From Alloactinosynnema sp. L-07 (GTDB lineage: Bacteria > Actinomycetota > Actinomycetes > Mycobacteriales > Pseudonocardiaceae), in contig NZ_LN850107.1 of the NCBI RefSeq assembly GCF_900070365.1, positions 1,984,001 to 2,048,000 of the forward strand: a stretch of 64,000 nucleotides of DNA. Reading direction: 5' to 3'. Shown one piece after another: positions 36,378 through 46,125 of this stretch. Position 1 is the first letter of the stretch; each line of letters opens with the position of its first letter. The notes beneath the pieces are model-generated. The model was given only the letters and a program-made list of their open reading frames with translations. It did no database searches and was not told the DNA's origin. The translations under genes and the position numbers were made by a program.

Positions 36378-36886
36378 CCGACGGGATGCTCGACCTCGAC
36401 CTGCGCACTCCCTCGGCGGCGGACGCCGGGTCCTCCCGCGAGGTCCACCCGCTGCTGTGCCGCCGGGGCCTGGCCCGCAGGCACGTACACCAGTACATCG
36501 ACTTCACTGGCCAACGCCCGGCCACTGTGGTCATGTCCAACGGCAACGGAGTCGACAGCGCCGCGATCTTGTTCGGCTGGCTCACCGACCCGTCAACGCG
36601 GGACTTCGACCTCGACGAACTGCTGATCATCACCGCCTGCACCGGCGAGGAGTACCCCTCGACGTTCGAGGCCGTCGACGCCCACCTCATTCCCGCGCTC
36701 GCGGCGGCCGGTGTGCGCTTTCTGCAGGTCGGGCGCGGTGGACAGGCCGTCAGCGACGGCTATGACGTGCTGGCGGACTCTTTCGCGCCGACACACTTGG
36801 TCCGTCGCGGCGCCTGGCACCTGGGATCGGAGATGGACGCCGCGCTCACCGTTCCCCAGGTGGTCGACGGCAGACGCGAGTGTTCA
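36374..36886 (+). pseudogene. PP-loop ATPase gene 2, 5' part split by element B
   Basis: Encodes about 170 residues: a short leader, then the PP-loop VVMSNGNGVDSAAILFGW (an S-x-G-x-G-x-D-S variant of SGGxDS), LIITACTGEEYPSTFEAVD, VRFLQVGRGG and PQVVDGRRECS. The matching C-terminal half (TYRAKGEVLDAAIADEL onward) lies at 48421. Joining C(TGT 36881-36883) to T(ACT 48421) gives a continuous family-like sequence, so an 11.5-kb element separates the halves. The frame continues out to 37116 inside element B with no homology. Confidence 0.75.
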
Positions 36887-36954
36887 GTTGACTGCACCAA
36901 GTCCGATCTGATCAAAGATGGACTGTCCACCCGAGACGGGAAAGGGTTTGGTGT

Positions 36955-38154
36955 ATGTCTGATCGACGACGGCTGCTCATGGAGGGGCAGGTGGACCTCG
37001 ACCGGGTCGGCGCTGTCACGGCTGCGGCGGGGAAGCTCCCTCCGTTCATCGTCATCGACTCAGCCGGGGCTGAGGTCGAGCCGGTCACCCGGTACCTGCG
37101 CGACTTGGCGTTGAGCGACATGAGCCCGCTGACAAGCCGTAGCTACGGCTACGACCTGCTTAGGTGGTTCAGGGTGCTGTGGGCGTTGGAGGTTGACTGG
37201 CAGCGCGCGACCGCCTCGGAGGTCGATGTCCTGGTCGGCTGGATGAAGACCGCGCGCAACCCACAGCGCAGGCGGGCGCGCGTGGGTGGAGTCCCGCCGG
37301 GCTCGGTGAACATCCGCACGGGCAAGCCGACTCTGGCCGAAGGGTACGCGCCGAGGACGATCAACCACTGTCTGACCGCGGTGTATGGGTTCTACGCCTA
37401 TCACCAGCATTTCGGCCGGGGACCGGCTGTCTACCCGGTGCCGTCCTCGCGCGCCCGCCGGATGGCGCTGGCGCATCGCAGCCCGATCGAGGCGAAGCAG
37501 CGGTTCAAGCGGGCGCGGTTGCGGCAGCGGGTCGCGGACGCGGCGCCTCGGGCGATCCCGGACGCGATGTGGGACGAGTTGTTCGCGGCGATGACCTGCG
37601 ATCGAGACCGGTCGCTCCTGTTGTGCTACGTGACGAGCGGAGCTAGGGCGAGCGAGTTGCTCGGTGTGGCACTGGGTGATGTGGACTGGGCTGGCGCGCG
37701 GCTGTATGTGATCTCGAAGGGCACCCGTCTGCGGCAGGCGGTGCCGATATCGTCGGAGGCGATCCGGTATCTGACCCGCTATCTGGACGCCGACGGTCTT
37801 CCCGGCCCTGAAGAGCCGCTGTGGCGCACGCGCCGCGGCGGGAGCCGGCCGCTGTCCTACTGGGCGATGCGGAGGGTGTTGCAGCGGACCAACGAGAAGC
37901 TGGGCACGAACTGGTCGCTACACGACCTTCGGCATACCGCCTCGACCAGGATGGCCAACGACCCGGAAATGACCTTGAGGGAAGTCCAGGCGGTGCTGCG
38001 GCACGCCAACATCGAGACTACGGGCCGCTACGTGACCGTCCGGGTGGAGGACATGTTCGACAAGCTCCAGGAGCACTACAACCGGCCACGCCCGCGGCGG
38101 ACCTTCCCGGCTGGGTACGCCGAGGCGGACGTCAAGGCGGTGTTCGGTGGCTGA
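36955..38154 (+). CDS. tyrosine recombinase, element B first
   Basis: A 399-residue integrase. The N-terminal SAM-like domain (about 35-155: YLRDLALSDMSPLTSRSYGY, then a basic linker) is followed by a complete catalytic set: Arg in TSGARASELLGVALGD, Lys in ISKGTR, LHDLRHTASTRM (HxLRH), LRHANIETT and Tyr in GRYV. It should bring about insertion and excision of element B with the partner gene. The ATG lies about 70 bp inside the element's left end, and its stop overlaps the next gene by 8 bp. Confidence 0.9.
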   Translation: MSDRRRLLMEGQVDLDRVGAVTAAAGKLPPFIVIDSAGAEVEPVTRYLRDLALSDMSPLTSRSYGYDLLRWFRVLWALEVDWQRATASEVDVLVGWMKTARNPQRRRARVGGVPPGSVNIRTGKPTLAEGYAPRTINHCLTAVYGFYAYHQHFGRGPAVYPVPSSRARRMALAHRSPIEAKQRFKRARLRQRVADAAPRAIPDAMWDELFAAMTCDRDRSLLLCYVTSGARASELLGVALGDVDWAGARLYVISKGTRLRQAVPISSEAIRYLTRYLDADGLPGPEEPLWRTRRGGSRPLSYWAMRRVLQRTNEKLGTNWSLHDLRHTASTRMANDPEMTLREVQAVLRHANIETTGRYVTVRVEDMFDKLQEHYNRPRPRRTFPAGYAEADVKAVFGG

Positions 38155-40591
38155 ACGGTACACGTTGCGCAACCGGCGTTCCCCGGCATTGCGCGAGCGC
38201 GACGCCGAGAAACGGCAACTGCGGTCCCGGTTCGCCATCGACGCGATCGAGGCCGTGCCCGCCGTTCCCGCCGTGTCGCCACGACCGTTCGGCGACCTGT
38301 CCACGGCGCCGATCGAGGAGTTGGTGAGCCTGGCTGGCGACAAGCTTGGTTCCCAGCTCGACTCGCCCAGGCAGAAGCGCAGGTCGGGCGCCCGGAACCT
38401 GCTGGAGCGCCTGGAGGTGTTCGAGGGTCGGACATGGCAGGAGCGGTGGATGGCCAGCGGCTTGGACGCCGGCGAGCGGCCGGTCAGCGACCTGGACCCA
38501 GACAAGTACCGCGGTTACAACCTCACCCATGGGTTGAAGGCGCTGCTGTGTCTGCGGGTGATCACGCCTTCGTTGACCGCGTTCCGGGGCAACAAGTTCA
38601 ACCAGTACCCCTTCGCCTTCCTGGAGGTGCAGCGCGACCCGCTGCTAGACAGGTTCTTCGAGGAGGCCAGGACCGCCCGGGTATCCGAGCGCCACCAGTA
38701 CCGGGCGCTGGCCGATGTGTGCTGCGCGCTGACCACCCAAGGCATCGCTCTGGCCGACCTCACCCCACAGGCCCTGCTGTTCTACGCCAACGAGTGCCGC
38801 CGACTCAACCTGGTGGTGTCCGCGCGTCCGGATTCCAACAGGTTCGCTGGCCTGCTGGCCTGGGACCTGCTGCACGGCATGGGCCACTTCCCGCCGGGGA
38901 CGCCGCCCACCCTGCGCACGTATATTTACCGGGGCCAGAAGTCGGCTGAGGAGATGGTCGACTACTACGGCGTCCGCGACCCCGATGTGCGGCAGCTGAT
39001 CATCGATTACCTCGTGCGCCGCCAAGGCGACACCGACTATCCCACCCGCGAGGGCCTCGGGCGGCAGCTCGCGGGGGAGTTCTGGGTCAAGATCGAGAAG
39101 CTTGCCCCAGGGCAGCGTGACCTCGACATCTCGCAGGCGGTCTACGAGCAATGGCGCGAGGAGGTGCGGGTCCGCAGGGACGGCAAGCCTCGTGCGGATG
39201 GCGGCACCACGATCCTGCTCAGCGTGCGCTCGTTCTACATGGACCTGCAGAGCTGGGCGTTGGAGGAGCCGCAGCGGTGGGCGCGGTGGGCCGCACCGTG
39301 CCCGATCCCGCCAGCAGACCTACGGGGCTTCGGCAAACGGCGCAGGCGGATCAACGAGCGCATGGCCGACCGTGTCCGGGTGCGCCAGCCGCTGCTGCCG
39401 ACCCTGGTGACACACGTCGAGAAGCGCTACACCGACGTGAAGGCGCTGCTGGAGGCTGCGCGCGCCACCGGGCTGGGCGAGATGTTCACTCACGCTGGCC
39501 GCTCCTACCTGCGGATGGGCAGCCGCCAAGACCAGCGGCACCACGACGACCCGCAGTTCCCGTCCGTGCGGGTGCGCGACGAGCAGACTGGCGAGGTGCG
39601 GTCGCTGGCAGACGAGGAGGAATCGGCTTTCTGGGAGTTCGCTTACGTGGAGGTACTGAGGCACACAGGGGTGCGGGCTGAGGAGTTGGTGGAGTTGGCG
39701 CACACAAGCGTCCGCCAGTACCAGCGGCCCAACGGAGAGGTGATCGCGCTACTGGTTATCGCCCCGTCCAAAACGGACCGGGAGCGCGTCATCCCCATGT
39801 CAGCGGAGCTCTTCCATGTTGTCGCGATGATCGTGATGCGCCAGACCCAGCACGGGCCGATCCCGTTGGTTCCCCGCTACGACGCCCACGAGCGACAGTG
39901 GACCGCGCCGATGCCGTACCTGTTCCAACGACAGATCGGTGGGGTCCGGCGAGTGGTCGCCGCAGGCACGATCCTGAACAACCTGCGCAAGCGCTGCGAG
40001 ATCATCGGCGAGACCAACCCGGAGTTCTGCGGGCTGCACTTCACACCCCATGACTTCCGAAGGCTGTTCGCCACGGACGTCGTCAACAACGGCCTGCCGA
40101 TCCACATCGGCGCGGCGTTGCTCGGTCACCTGTCGCTTCAGACCACACAAGGTTACGTCGCAGTGTTCGCCGAGGACGTCATCCGACATGTCCACGACTT
40201 CCTCGCGCGCCGCCGCGCCATGCGGCCCGAGGAGGAGTACCGACCAACCACCCAGGAGGAATGGACCGAGTTCGAGGAACACTTCGACAAGCGCAAAGTC
40301 GAGCTCGGCTCCTGCGGGCGCCCGTACGGGACAGACTGCCCGCATGAGCACGCTTGCCTGAAATGTGCCCAGCTGCACATCAACCCGAAAATGCTGCCCC
40401 GACTCGACGAACTAGAGACCGACCTGGAGGAGCGGCGAAAACGCGCGGCGTCCGAGGGCTGGCTGGGCGAGATTGAGGGGATCGACCGGACCTTGCGGTG
40501 CTTGCGTGACAAGCGGGCTGACACGCTACGGATCACCCGCATCACTCGCCAGGTCAGCCTCGGCCTGCCGACCGTGCCTGCAAACCGATAA
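38147..40591 (+). CDS. tyrosine recombinase, element B second (large)
   Basis: An 814-residue integrase with an unusually long N-terminal region (about 500 residues) before the catalytic domain: Arg in RHTGVRAEELVELA, Lys in PSKTDRERVIP, TPHDFRRLFATDVV (HxxR), LLGHLSLQTTQGY (His and Tyr). A C-terminal zinc-like cluster CGRPYGTDCPHEHACLKC (about 722-739) and a coiled coil (DELETDLEERRKRAA) follow. The layout resembles Tn554 TnpB-type recombinases. It probably acts as a pair with the upstream gene, with which it is translationally coupled. Confidence 0.88.
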   Translation: MAERYTLRNRRSPALRERDAEKRQLRSRFAIDAIEAVPAVPAVSPRPFGDLSTAPIEELVSLAGDKLGSQLDSPRQKRRSGARNLLERLEVFEGRTWQERWMASGLDAGERPVSDLDPDKYRGYNLTHGLKALLCLRVITPSLTAFRGNKFNQYPFAFLEVQRDPLLDRFFEEARTARVSERHQYRALADVCCALTTQGIALADLTPQALLFYANECRRLNLVVSARPDSNRFAGLLAWDLLHGMGHFPPGTPPTLRTYIYRGQKSAEEMVDYYGVRDPDVRQLIIDYLVRRQGDTDYPTREGLGRQLAGEFWVKIEKLAPGQRDLDISQAVYEQWREEVRVRRDGKPRADGGTTILLSVRSFYMDLQSWALEEPQRWARWAAPCPIPPADLRGFGKRRRRINERMADRVRVRQPLLPTLVTHVEKRYTDVKALLEAARATGLGEMFTHAGRSYLRMGSRQDQRHHDDPQFPSVRVRDEQTGEVRSLADEEESAFWEFAYVEVLRHTGVRAEELVELAHTSVRQYQRPNGEVIALLVIAPSKTDRERVIPMSAELFHVVAMIVMRQTQHGPIPLVPRYDAHERQWTAPMPYLFQRQIGGVRRVVAAGTILNNLRKRCEIIGETNPEFCGLHFTPHDFRRLFATDVVNNGLPIHIGAALLGHLSLQTTQGYVAVFAEDVIRHVHDFLARRRAMRPEEEYRPTTQEEWTEFEEHFDKRKVELGSCGRPYGTDCPHEHACLKCAQLHINPKMLPRLDELETDLEERRKRAASEGWLGEIEGIDRTLRCLRDKRADTLRITRITRQVSLGLPTVPANR

Positions 40592-40600
40592 CCCGGGCTG

Positions 40601-40640
40601 GGCTGGATCGCCACCGTTGTGGGGCGGTGGCGATCCAGCC
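40601..40640 (+). terminator. terminator of the element B recombinase operon
   Basis: Perfect 16-bp stem GGCTGGATCGCCACCG (40601-40616) / 40625-40640 with an 8-nt loop, 10 bp after the stop. No gene is seen between it and 40842. Confidence 0.8.
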
Positions 40641-40841
40641 GATGGCGTTGGATTGCGCGCCTCGCGGCATGAGCGGACGTTCAGCGCAGGCGGCTAGGTA
40701 CCCAACTCGCGGTAGAGCGCTGCCAATGCCGACTCTTGGACATGGGGGACGTGGCCAATTCCTGCGCTGGCGCGGCGGTCGCCGGTGTTGCGGCGTGATC
40801 ACGCGCGATGCATTGTTGGCCGAACCAAGGAGGACTGTGCG

Positions 40842-41288
40842 ATGACCTCGGCTGTACCACCGTTGAACACGATATCGCTGGATCTGCCGCCGCGGTGGGT
40901 GGCGATCACTCCAGACGGGCGGCGCGCCTACGTCACCATGGACGACGTACTCCCTGGTGGCGATCCGGTTGGCGCGGTGGCGGTGATCGACACCGGGAGC
41001 GACCAAGTTGCTGCCACGATTGCTGTTGGCATGGGGCCAGGCGATGTCGCGGTCGCGCCGGACGGGCGGCGGGTGTATGTCTCAAGCTTTGACCGGTCGC
41101 GCTTGTCCGGCGTGTTGACCGTAATCGACACGGCGTCCGACCAGGTAGTCGCCGCCATTGCCATCAGCGGTCCCGGAGGAGGCCCGAAAGGGGTGGCGGT
41201 CGGGCCGGACGGACGGCGCGTCTACGTGTGTCACGACCACGTCCATGGCCACGAGCGTGGCGGGCTCAGCGTGATCGACACCGAGAAA
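40842..41288 (+). pseudogene. YVTN-type beta-propeller gene, 5' part split by IS256 element
   Basis: 149 codons with repeated propeller blades: WVAITPDGRRAYVTMDD, AVAVIDTGSDQVAATI, DVAVAPDGRRVYVSSFD, VLTVIDTASDQVVAAI, GVAVGPDGRRVYVCHD, LSVIDTEK. Each blade matches the YVTN repeat (PDG-R-x-YV then VIDTxxxxVxAxI). AAGGAGG precedes the ATG at good spacing. There is no signal peptide, so it is cytoplasmic. Codon 149 (AAA) is the last base triplet of the target duplication; the 3' part resumes at 42714 in the same frame. Confidence 0.85.
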
Positions 41289-42705
41289 GAGCCTGTCACG
41301 ATTTCTGTGTAAGCCAGAGGTGAATGCTTACATCTGTAGGTTATCAGAAAAGTATGCGACCTGGGAAGAGGTTGATCAAGGTGTTGAGCGCCACTTTCCA
41401 GCCGTGTGTTCCGGTTCCTGAATCGCCTCCTCGTTGGCTGGAGATGTTGCGGAGTCCGAGGTAGAGCAGCTTCATCGCGGCTTCTTTGTCGGGAAAATGG
41501 CCGCGATTCTTGGTGATTTTGCGGAGTTGGAAGTTGATGGACTCGATCGCATTCGTGGTGTACACGATCTTCCGGAGCTCGGGCGGGTAGTCGAGGAATG
41601 GAATGAACTCATCCCAGGCGTTCCGCCACACGTCGACCGCACCCGGGTACTGCGCACCGAACTGTGTGTCGAATGCGGCCAGGCCGAGCTCGGCGGCCTC
41701 CAGGGTGGGGGCGGTGTAGATCTCCTTCATCGCCTTGACGATCTTCTTTCGGTCGCCGTAGGACACGAACCGCATCGCATTGCGGATGACGTGGACCACG
41801 CATGTTTGGACGACGGTGTCGGGGAAGATCGCGTGAATCGCATCGGGCAGGCCGGTCAAACCGTCGCAGCAGACGATGAGGATGTCCTTGACGCCGCGAT
41901 TTCGCAGGTCCGCGAGGACCTTCTGCCAGAACTTCGCGCCCTCGGTGTCCTGGATCCAGCAGCCCAGGGCGTGCTTGCGGCCGTCCACGTCGACGCCGAT
42001 CGCCAGGTAGGCGACCTTGGTCGTCACCACGCCGTTGTCCTTGACCCGGATCCGGATACCGTCGACATAGAGAATCGGATACACCTCGTCCAGCGGGCGC
42101 GATTGCCATGCCTTGATCTCGTCGACCACCACGTCGGTGATGTTCGAGATCAATTCCCGGGACGCGTCCACCCCGTATACTTCCCGCAGGTGTGCCTCGA
42201 TATCGCGGGTCGTCATGCCCCGCGAATACAACGACAGGATCATGTCGTCGATGTTGCCGATCCGCCGCGCCCGTTTCGGCACGATCGTCGGCTCGAACGA
42301 ACCATTCCGGTCCCGCGGTACCTCGATATCGACCGGGCCGTTCCGAGTCGACACCGTCTTGGTCGACCGGCCATTACGCGAATTACCGGTCCCACGACCG
42401 GCCGGATCGCCCGAGTCATACCCCAGATGGTCCGTCATCTCCGCCTGCAAGGCACGCTCCAGCACGGCCTTCGTCATCTGATTCAGCAGACCATCCACAC
42501 CATCGATCGGCGTTCCCGACGATTTCGCGTCTTTCAACAATGCGTCGATGGCATCGGACGAGAATGCCTCGGCGAGCCGCCGCGCCGCCGCCGTGTCATC
42601 CTGACGCGACGATGTGTCCTGAGTCACTCGGTGTCCCTTCCGACCGCCAAACTGGCGAGTCGATCTTGGTACACCTCCGGCTTACACGGTTGCCGTGACA
42701 CGCCC
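41289..42705. mobile_element. IS256-family insertion sequence
   Basis: 1417 bp, flanked by the 8-bp direct repeat CCGAGAAA (41281-41288 and 42706-42713). The ends are imperfect inverted repeats sharing TGTCACG and GTGTAAGCC (41294-41300 and 41307-41315; complement at the right end near 42675-42700). It contains one transposase gene. Length, target duplication and transposase agree with the IS256 family. Removing it with one repeat copy restores the host gene exactly. Confidence 0.92.
41344..42627 (-). CDS. IS256-family transposase
   Basis: A 427-residue mutator-type transposase from a GTG. It shows VLERALQAEMTDHLGY at the N-terminus, SLYSRGMTTRDIEAHL, the first Asp in LYVDGIRIRVKD, the second Asp in VCCDGLTGLPDAI, the C/H pair in CVVHVIRNAMRFV and the catalytic Glu in TTNAIESINFQLRK, ending with KVALNTLINLFPGR. 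The length is normal and no frameshift is seen, so the element looks intact and potentially active. Confidence 0.95.
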   Translation of the reverse strand: MTQDTSSRQDDTAAARRLAEAFSSDAIDALLKDAKSSGTPIDGVDGLLNQMTKAVLERALQAEMTDHLGYDSGDPAGRGTGNSRNGRSTKTVSTRNGPVDIEVPRDRNGSFEPTIVPKRARRIGNIDDMILSLYSRGMTTRDIEAHLREVYGVDASRELISNITDVVVDEIKAWQSRPLDEVYPILYVDGIRIRVKDNGVVTTKVAYLAIGVDVDGRKHALGCWIQDTEGAKFWQKVLADLRNRGVKDILIVCCDGLTGLPDAIHAIFPDTVVQTCVVHVIRNAMRFVSYGDRKKIVKAMKEIYTAPTLEAAELGLAAFDTQFGAQYPGAVDVWRNAWDEFIPFLDYPPELRKIVYTTNAIESINFQLRKITKNRGHFPDKEAAMKLLYLGLRNISSQRGGDSGTGTHGWKVALNTLINLFPGRILF

Positions 42706-42713
42706 CCGAGAAA

Positions 42714-43220
42714 GGCGCGATCATCACCACGGTCGACGTCAGCGCCTTCCCGACCGCGGCTCGGATCACCCCAGACGGGACCCAAGTCTATGTCCTCGAC
42801 ACCGACGGCATTTTCGCCGTCATTGATACCACCACCAACGCGGCCACCTTTCCCTTCAACAATCTGACCGGACAGCGAATGGCCTTTGCAGGTGGTGGCA
42901 GTCACGCGTATGTCGCGCGCGACGACACCCTCATCTCCGTGCTCGACACCGCCACCAAGCAAGTCGTCAACCTCGTCGAGGTCAACGGACTGGCAACCGA
43001 CGTGGCGGTGACCCCGAATGGATTGCATGCCTACGTGACCCAGCGCACGCGGAGCCGGATCAGCATGATCGATACCACCACTCAGGCGGTCACGCCGACA
43101 CATGTCGACTTCCGAGGGACCGCCGACGGACTGGCCATCACCCCGGACGGCCGCCGCGCCTACGTCGCCAACCGGACCGCACACACTGTGGAGGTCATCG
43201 CGATTCCCCCGGTCCCGTAG
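42714..43220 (+). pseudogene. YVTN-type beta-propeller gene, 3' part
   Basis: 168 codons continuing the propeller: GAIITTVDVSAFPTAARITPDGTQVYVLD (in part), IFAVIDTTTNAATF, HAYVARDDTLISVLDTATKQVVNL, DVAVTPNGLHAYVTQR, RISMIDTTTQAV, GLAITPDGRRAYVANRT. The joined protein would be about 317 residues, a complete six- to seven-blade propeller. The split is due to the IS256 element at 41289-42705 only; both parts share the same frame after excision. Confidence 0.85.
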
Positions 43221-43338
43221 CCAGCGCCCTTCGGCGCCGCCCGGCCAACCTGCCTTCCTCTGCGCGATGGCATGGACCCACGCGCTGTGGCTGGCGTGCG
43301 GCGATCTGGACGTCCCGAGGCCGACGTGGCCGGCGTGC

Positions 43339-43838
43339 TCAGGTCGGAGGGACGACCTCGATCCGGTACCGCACGTGAACCGGGACCGCGGTCGAGAGGA
43401 TGGCGTCGAGCTGGTGCGTGTCGATCGCCTCCGGTGCGGCGGTGACAGAGCGGATCACCAGCGCGCATGATTCGTCGCCGGGCGGCGCGGTGCCGGGGAT
43501 CGGTGACCAGGCGATGCCCCCGCTGTCGGTGACCTCGACGGTCGCGCGCGCGTCCTCGGCGAACGTGCCAGCGTCTCCAGCCCTCGGCGGGTCGCCCAGC
43601 CGTCGTGGATCTGCGCGAGCGCGGCGAGTACGGAGCGCTGGTGGCGTCCGGCTTCAACGCCGAACGTGGAGGTGAGCCACGCGAGCAGCGGGTTCGGCGC
43701 GAGCCAGGGTTCGAGGTGGTCGTCGAAATGATCGAGCAGTTGCCGGACCGGACTTAGCATGGCCTCAACGGCGTCGATCAAGCTGTCCGTGCCGGGATCG
43801 CTGTGGAGCCAGGGCGGCAGTTCATCGCTGACCGTCAT
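43339..43838 (-). pseudogene. phage-tail-like protein (contractile injection system) with frameshift
   Basis: The first part (residues 1-90: PPWLHSDPGTDSLIDAVEAML, LDHFDDHLEPWLAPNPLLAWL, then GGWATRRGLETLA-like WATRRGLETLA) matches the tail-protein family next to the baseplate protein in contractile injection systems (TIGR02242 type, from memory). Near 43565 the frame shifts; the continuation reads FAEDARATVEVTDSGGIAWS ... VPVHVRYRIEVVPPT and stops at 43339. Its ATG overlaps the stop of the upstream baseplate remnant (ATGA). Confidence 0.7.
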
Positions 43839-44299
43839 GACACCACCTGGACTTGGTGGCGGAGTGAGTAGACAAGCGCGTTCGTCTGGAGATCGAGCTG
43901 CTGGACCGCCTCCATGTCGCCGGTGATTGGGTTGGCGCCGAAGAGCCGTACGTCGTCGACCCGATCAACCCCGGTGATGCGTTGAAGCACGGAGTAGGTC
44001 TCCCACACCGTGATTGAACGGCCGAACGGCCATCCGTCGCCGTCGGGGCCGCCGGTGATCGGGTGGTAGTAGCGGTAGAGCGCCTCGAGCGCTGTCGCAC
44101 CGATTCGGGCTCTGCGCGCAGGGATGACAGCCGCGCAACGGCGGCTAGGCCGCGGTAGTAGGGCGGTTCGATGAGCACCCGGGTGCCGACGACCCGGCGT
44201 TCATCGAGGTGGTCGGCGATCCGCCGCAGCAAGTCGTCGCTGGGCACGAGGTCGGCGAACTCGACCGCGCCCAGTTCGTTTCCGGGGCGGCGGGCACCA
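43835..44299 (-). pseudogene. C-terminal remnant of a baseplate (J-like) protein
   Basis: The stretch LVPSDDLLRRIADHLDERRVVGTRVLIEPPYYRGL is followed, after a frameshift near 44098, by ALEALYRYYHPITGGPDGDGW, PFGRSITVWETYSVLQRITG and LDLQTNALVYSLRHQVQVVS. This is the characteristic C-terminus of the putative baseplate protein of actinobacterial contractile tails (TIGR02243 type, from memory). The N-terminal several hundred residues are missing; instead the frame is joined to a HEAT-like fragment. It cannot be functional. Confidence 0.68.
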
Positions 44300-44727
44300 C
44301 CAGCACGCGGACCAGCGGCGATCATCTGGTTCGCGCCGCTGCGCAAGTGCTGGTCGGGATCGCGAGCGAGCACCTGGCAGAGCTGCATTGCTGCGTCCCG
44401 GTCGCGGGAGAACACCATGAACACGTCGGCTACGGCGGCGTGGATCCAGTCGGAGTGGTTGGGCTGGTCAGGGCCGATGGCGGCGAGTGCTGAGGCGACT
44501 ATCGTGAGCCCGATCGAGTCTTGACGTCGGAGCAGGGCTTCTGCGGTCACGCGGGTGACGAAGGTGTCGCGGTCATCGAGGATCAGTTCTGACAACGGTC
44601 CGTATGCCTTGGGCAACTCCGCGAAGCTGGCGAGGGCCCGGCCTGCGTCGGCCCTGTCGCGGTTGTCAGGGCTTGCGGCGAGTTCGATCAGCGCTGCCAC
44701 CACGGCGCGTCTTGCGTTGTTGCTCAC
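44300..44727 (-). pseudogene. HEAT-repeat-like protein fragment fused to tail remnant
   Basis: From the GTG at 44727, about 140 residues of helical repeats: RAVVAALIELAASPDNRDRA, RALASFAELPKAYGPLSELI, ALLRRQDSIGLTIVASALAA, AAVADVFMVFSRDRDAAMQL. This resembles actinobacterial HEAT/ARM-type hypothetical proteins. The frame then runs straight into the baseplate remnant around 44300 with no stop, so the 3' end of the HEAT gene was lost by deletion or recombination. The 238-bp gap upstream (44809-45046) shows nothing. Confidence 0.5.
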
Positions 44728-45046
44728 TGGCGCAGTCTTCCGCGACCACGGCGAAGACGCATTCGCGTTCACTGGACCTACGACACGCGCGACTCGTTTC
44801 TCGGCCAAGCGCGCTCGACCACGCTGCCTGCGGCAGCAGAGTGCGTTGGTCGCGGGAACGAAGGCCCGGGATATGCCTGGACTCTCCGACTCTGCCCCCA
44901 GCCTGGACTTTCCCCAAGGGTAGTGACCTCCACTCGCCCGGCAAATCGATCACGCTGCTGGCGGCAGAAGAATGCGCGCTGGCACCAGCGGAGGACTCGC
45001 GCGATCCGCAGCAGAGTATTCGAGCGACTCGAACGACGAATGCGCG

Positions 45047-45505
45047 TCAGTCTGTGCGTACTATTAATTGATTAGAGGCGCGCAGGAGGTGGATGGATCC
45101 CTCGGCATCGCTGAGCTGAAGAACCACATCGACTGAAACGTCAGGCCCCCACTCCGGACCGTTGCGTGCGACCACCTCGAATGGAACGTCAACATCCGCA
45201 GGATGTTCTTTGACTGGCCGCGCCACCCATGCCATCTGCTCGTACATGATCGCAATGCGTTCCGCTGACAGATCTGCCGGCAATGCCACTGACCCAAGGG
45301 GCTGAACCCGAGCCACCGCAATCAATGGCTGACCGTTGGGCGGGCAGATTGGTTGAAAGTCTCGCCACAGGCATGCCTCGAGCGCAAGCGAAACGCCTCC
45401 CACGGACACGCTGGTCGGGATAGCGGCAAGGTCGCTCAGCGGAACACTATCACCCCGGATGCCGGTCTCCGCTAACCAATGAACCATGTCCTGGCTATAC
45501 GTCAT
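45047..45505 (-). CDS. hypothetical protein
   Basis: A 152-residue protein with lower GC than the backbone. It has beta-rich character (SVGGVSLALEACLWRDFQPIC; LIAVARVQPLGS; FEVVARNGPEWGPDVSVDVVLQL in part) and no transmembrane segment. No family was recognised. Together with the hydrolase gene it belongs to the AT-richer cargo of element B, which suggests a different origin from the surrounding DNA. Confidence 0.5.
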   Translation of the reverse strand: MTYSQDMVHWLAETGIRGDSVPLSDLAAIPTSVSVGGVSLALEACLWRDFQPICPPNGQPLIAVARVQPLGSVALPADLSAERIAIMYEQMAWVARPVKEHPADVDVPFEVVARNGPEWGPDVSVDVVLQLSDAEGSIHLLRASNQLIVRTD

Positions 45506-45679
45506 GCTGACCTGTCCAATCTCAGTTAAGTCCGACAGTCACTCTGATTCTAGCTCCCCCGCAATTCACGATCCCGAATCGACGCTATCGCCAAGCTTAC
45601 GACAGTCTGTCTCATACGCGTTCGGTGCAACACCCGCCCGATTTGCGGCAGATGGGGACGTCGGTAGTGGTGGTCCTGG

Positions 45680-45961
45680 TCAGCCCTTGCGGATCACCCG
45701 ATAGATCGTCTCGGACTTCGGCGCGGGACGCGGCACGTTGTTCCAGCCGATCTCCTCGGCTCGTTGTGCGATTGCGGCCTTCACCGCCGCCGGATCCGTC
45801 TCGTCCTCGAAGAGGGCTATCGACAGGCCGTTGCCGGTGACCGGGTCGACCAGGTGATAGGCGTCGACGACCCCGGGAACGGTCTTCGCCGCGTCAATCA
45901 CCCACTGTCGGTCGTCATCGGGCATCGGCTCCCATACCGCGATACGTGCGATCACGAGCAA
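45680..45961 (-). CDS. small dimeric alpha/beta-barrel-like protein
   Basis: 93 residues. The beta-alpha-beta pattern MLVIARIAVWEPMPDDDRQWVI (in part), VPGVVDAYHLVDPVTGNGLSIALFEDE, AAVKAAIAQRAEEIG fits the antibiotic-biosynthesis-monooxygenase-like / EthD ferredoxin-like fold, whose small members are often of unknown function. There are no catalytic residues to check. It is intact, with a plausible ATG at 45961. Confidence 0.6.
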   Translation of the reverse strand: MLVIARIAVWEPMPDDDRQWVIDAAKTVPGVVDAYHLVDPVTGNGLSIALFEDETDPAAVKAAIAQRAEEIGWNNVPRPAPKSETIYRVIRKG

Positions 45962-46125
45962 CCACCTCCCGCGGTGTGAATCGGACTACCGGAGACGGTG
46001 TTACCTCAAGTCGGGGAGCGACGTCGACCAGCAGCGCTCCGGATTCGTCCGCTCATCGGCACGAGCGAGCGTTGGCTGGACGCCTGGGCGCGGCCGTCGA
46101 GGCGGAGTCGCGTGCGGCTGAGGGG

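Noticed and set aside
41434..42867. A 477-codon plus-strand frame across the IS256 element
   Set aside because: Antisense to the transposase and crosses the element's end; no independent evidence.
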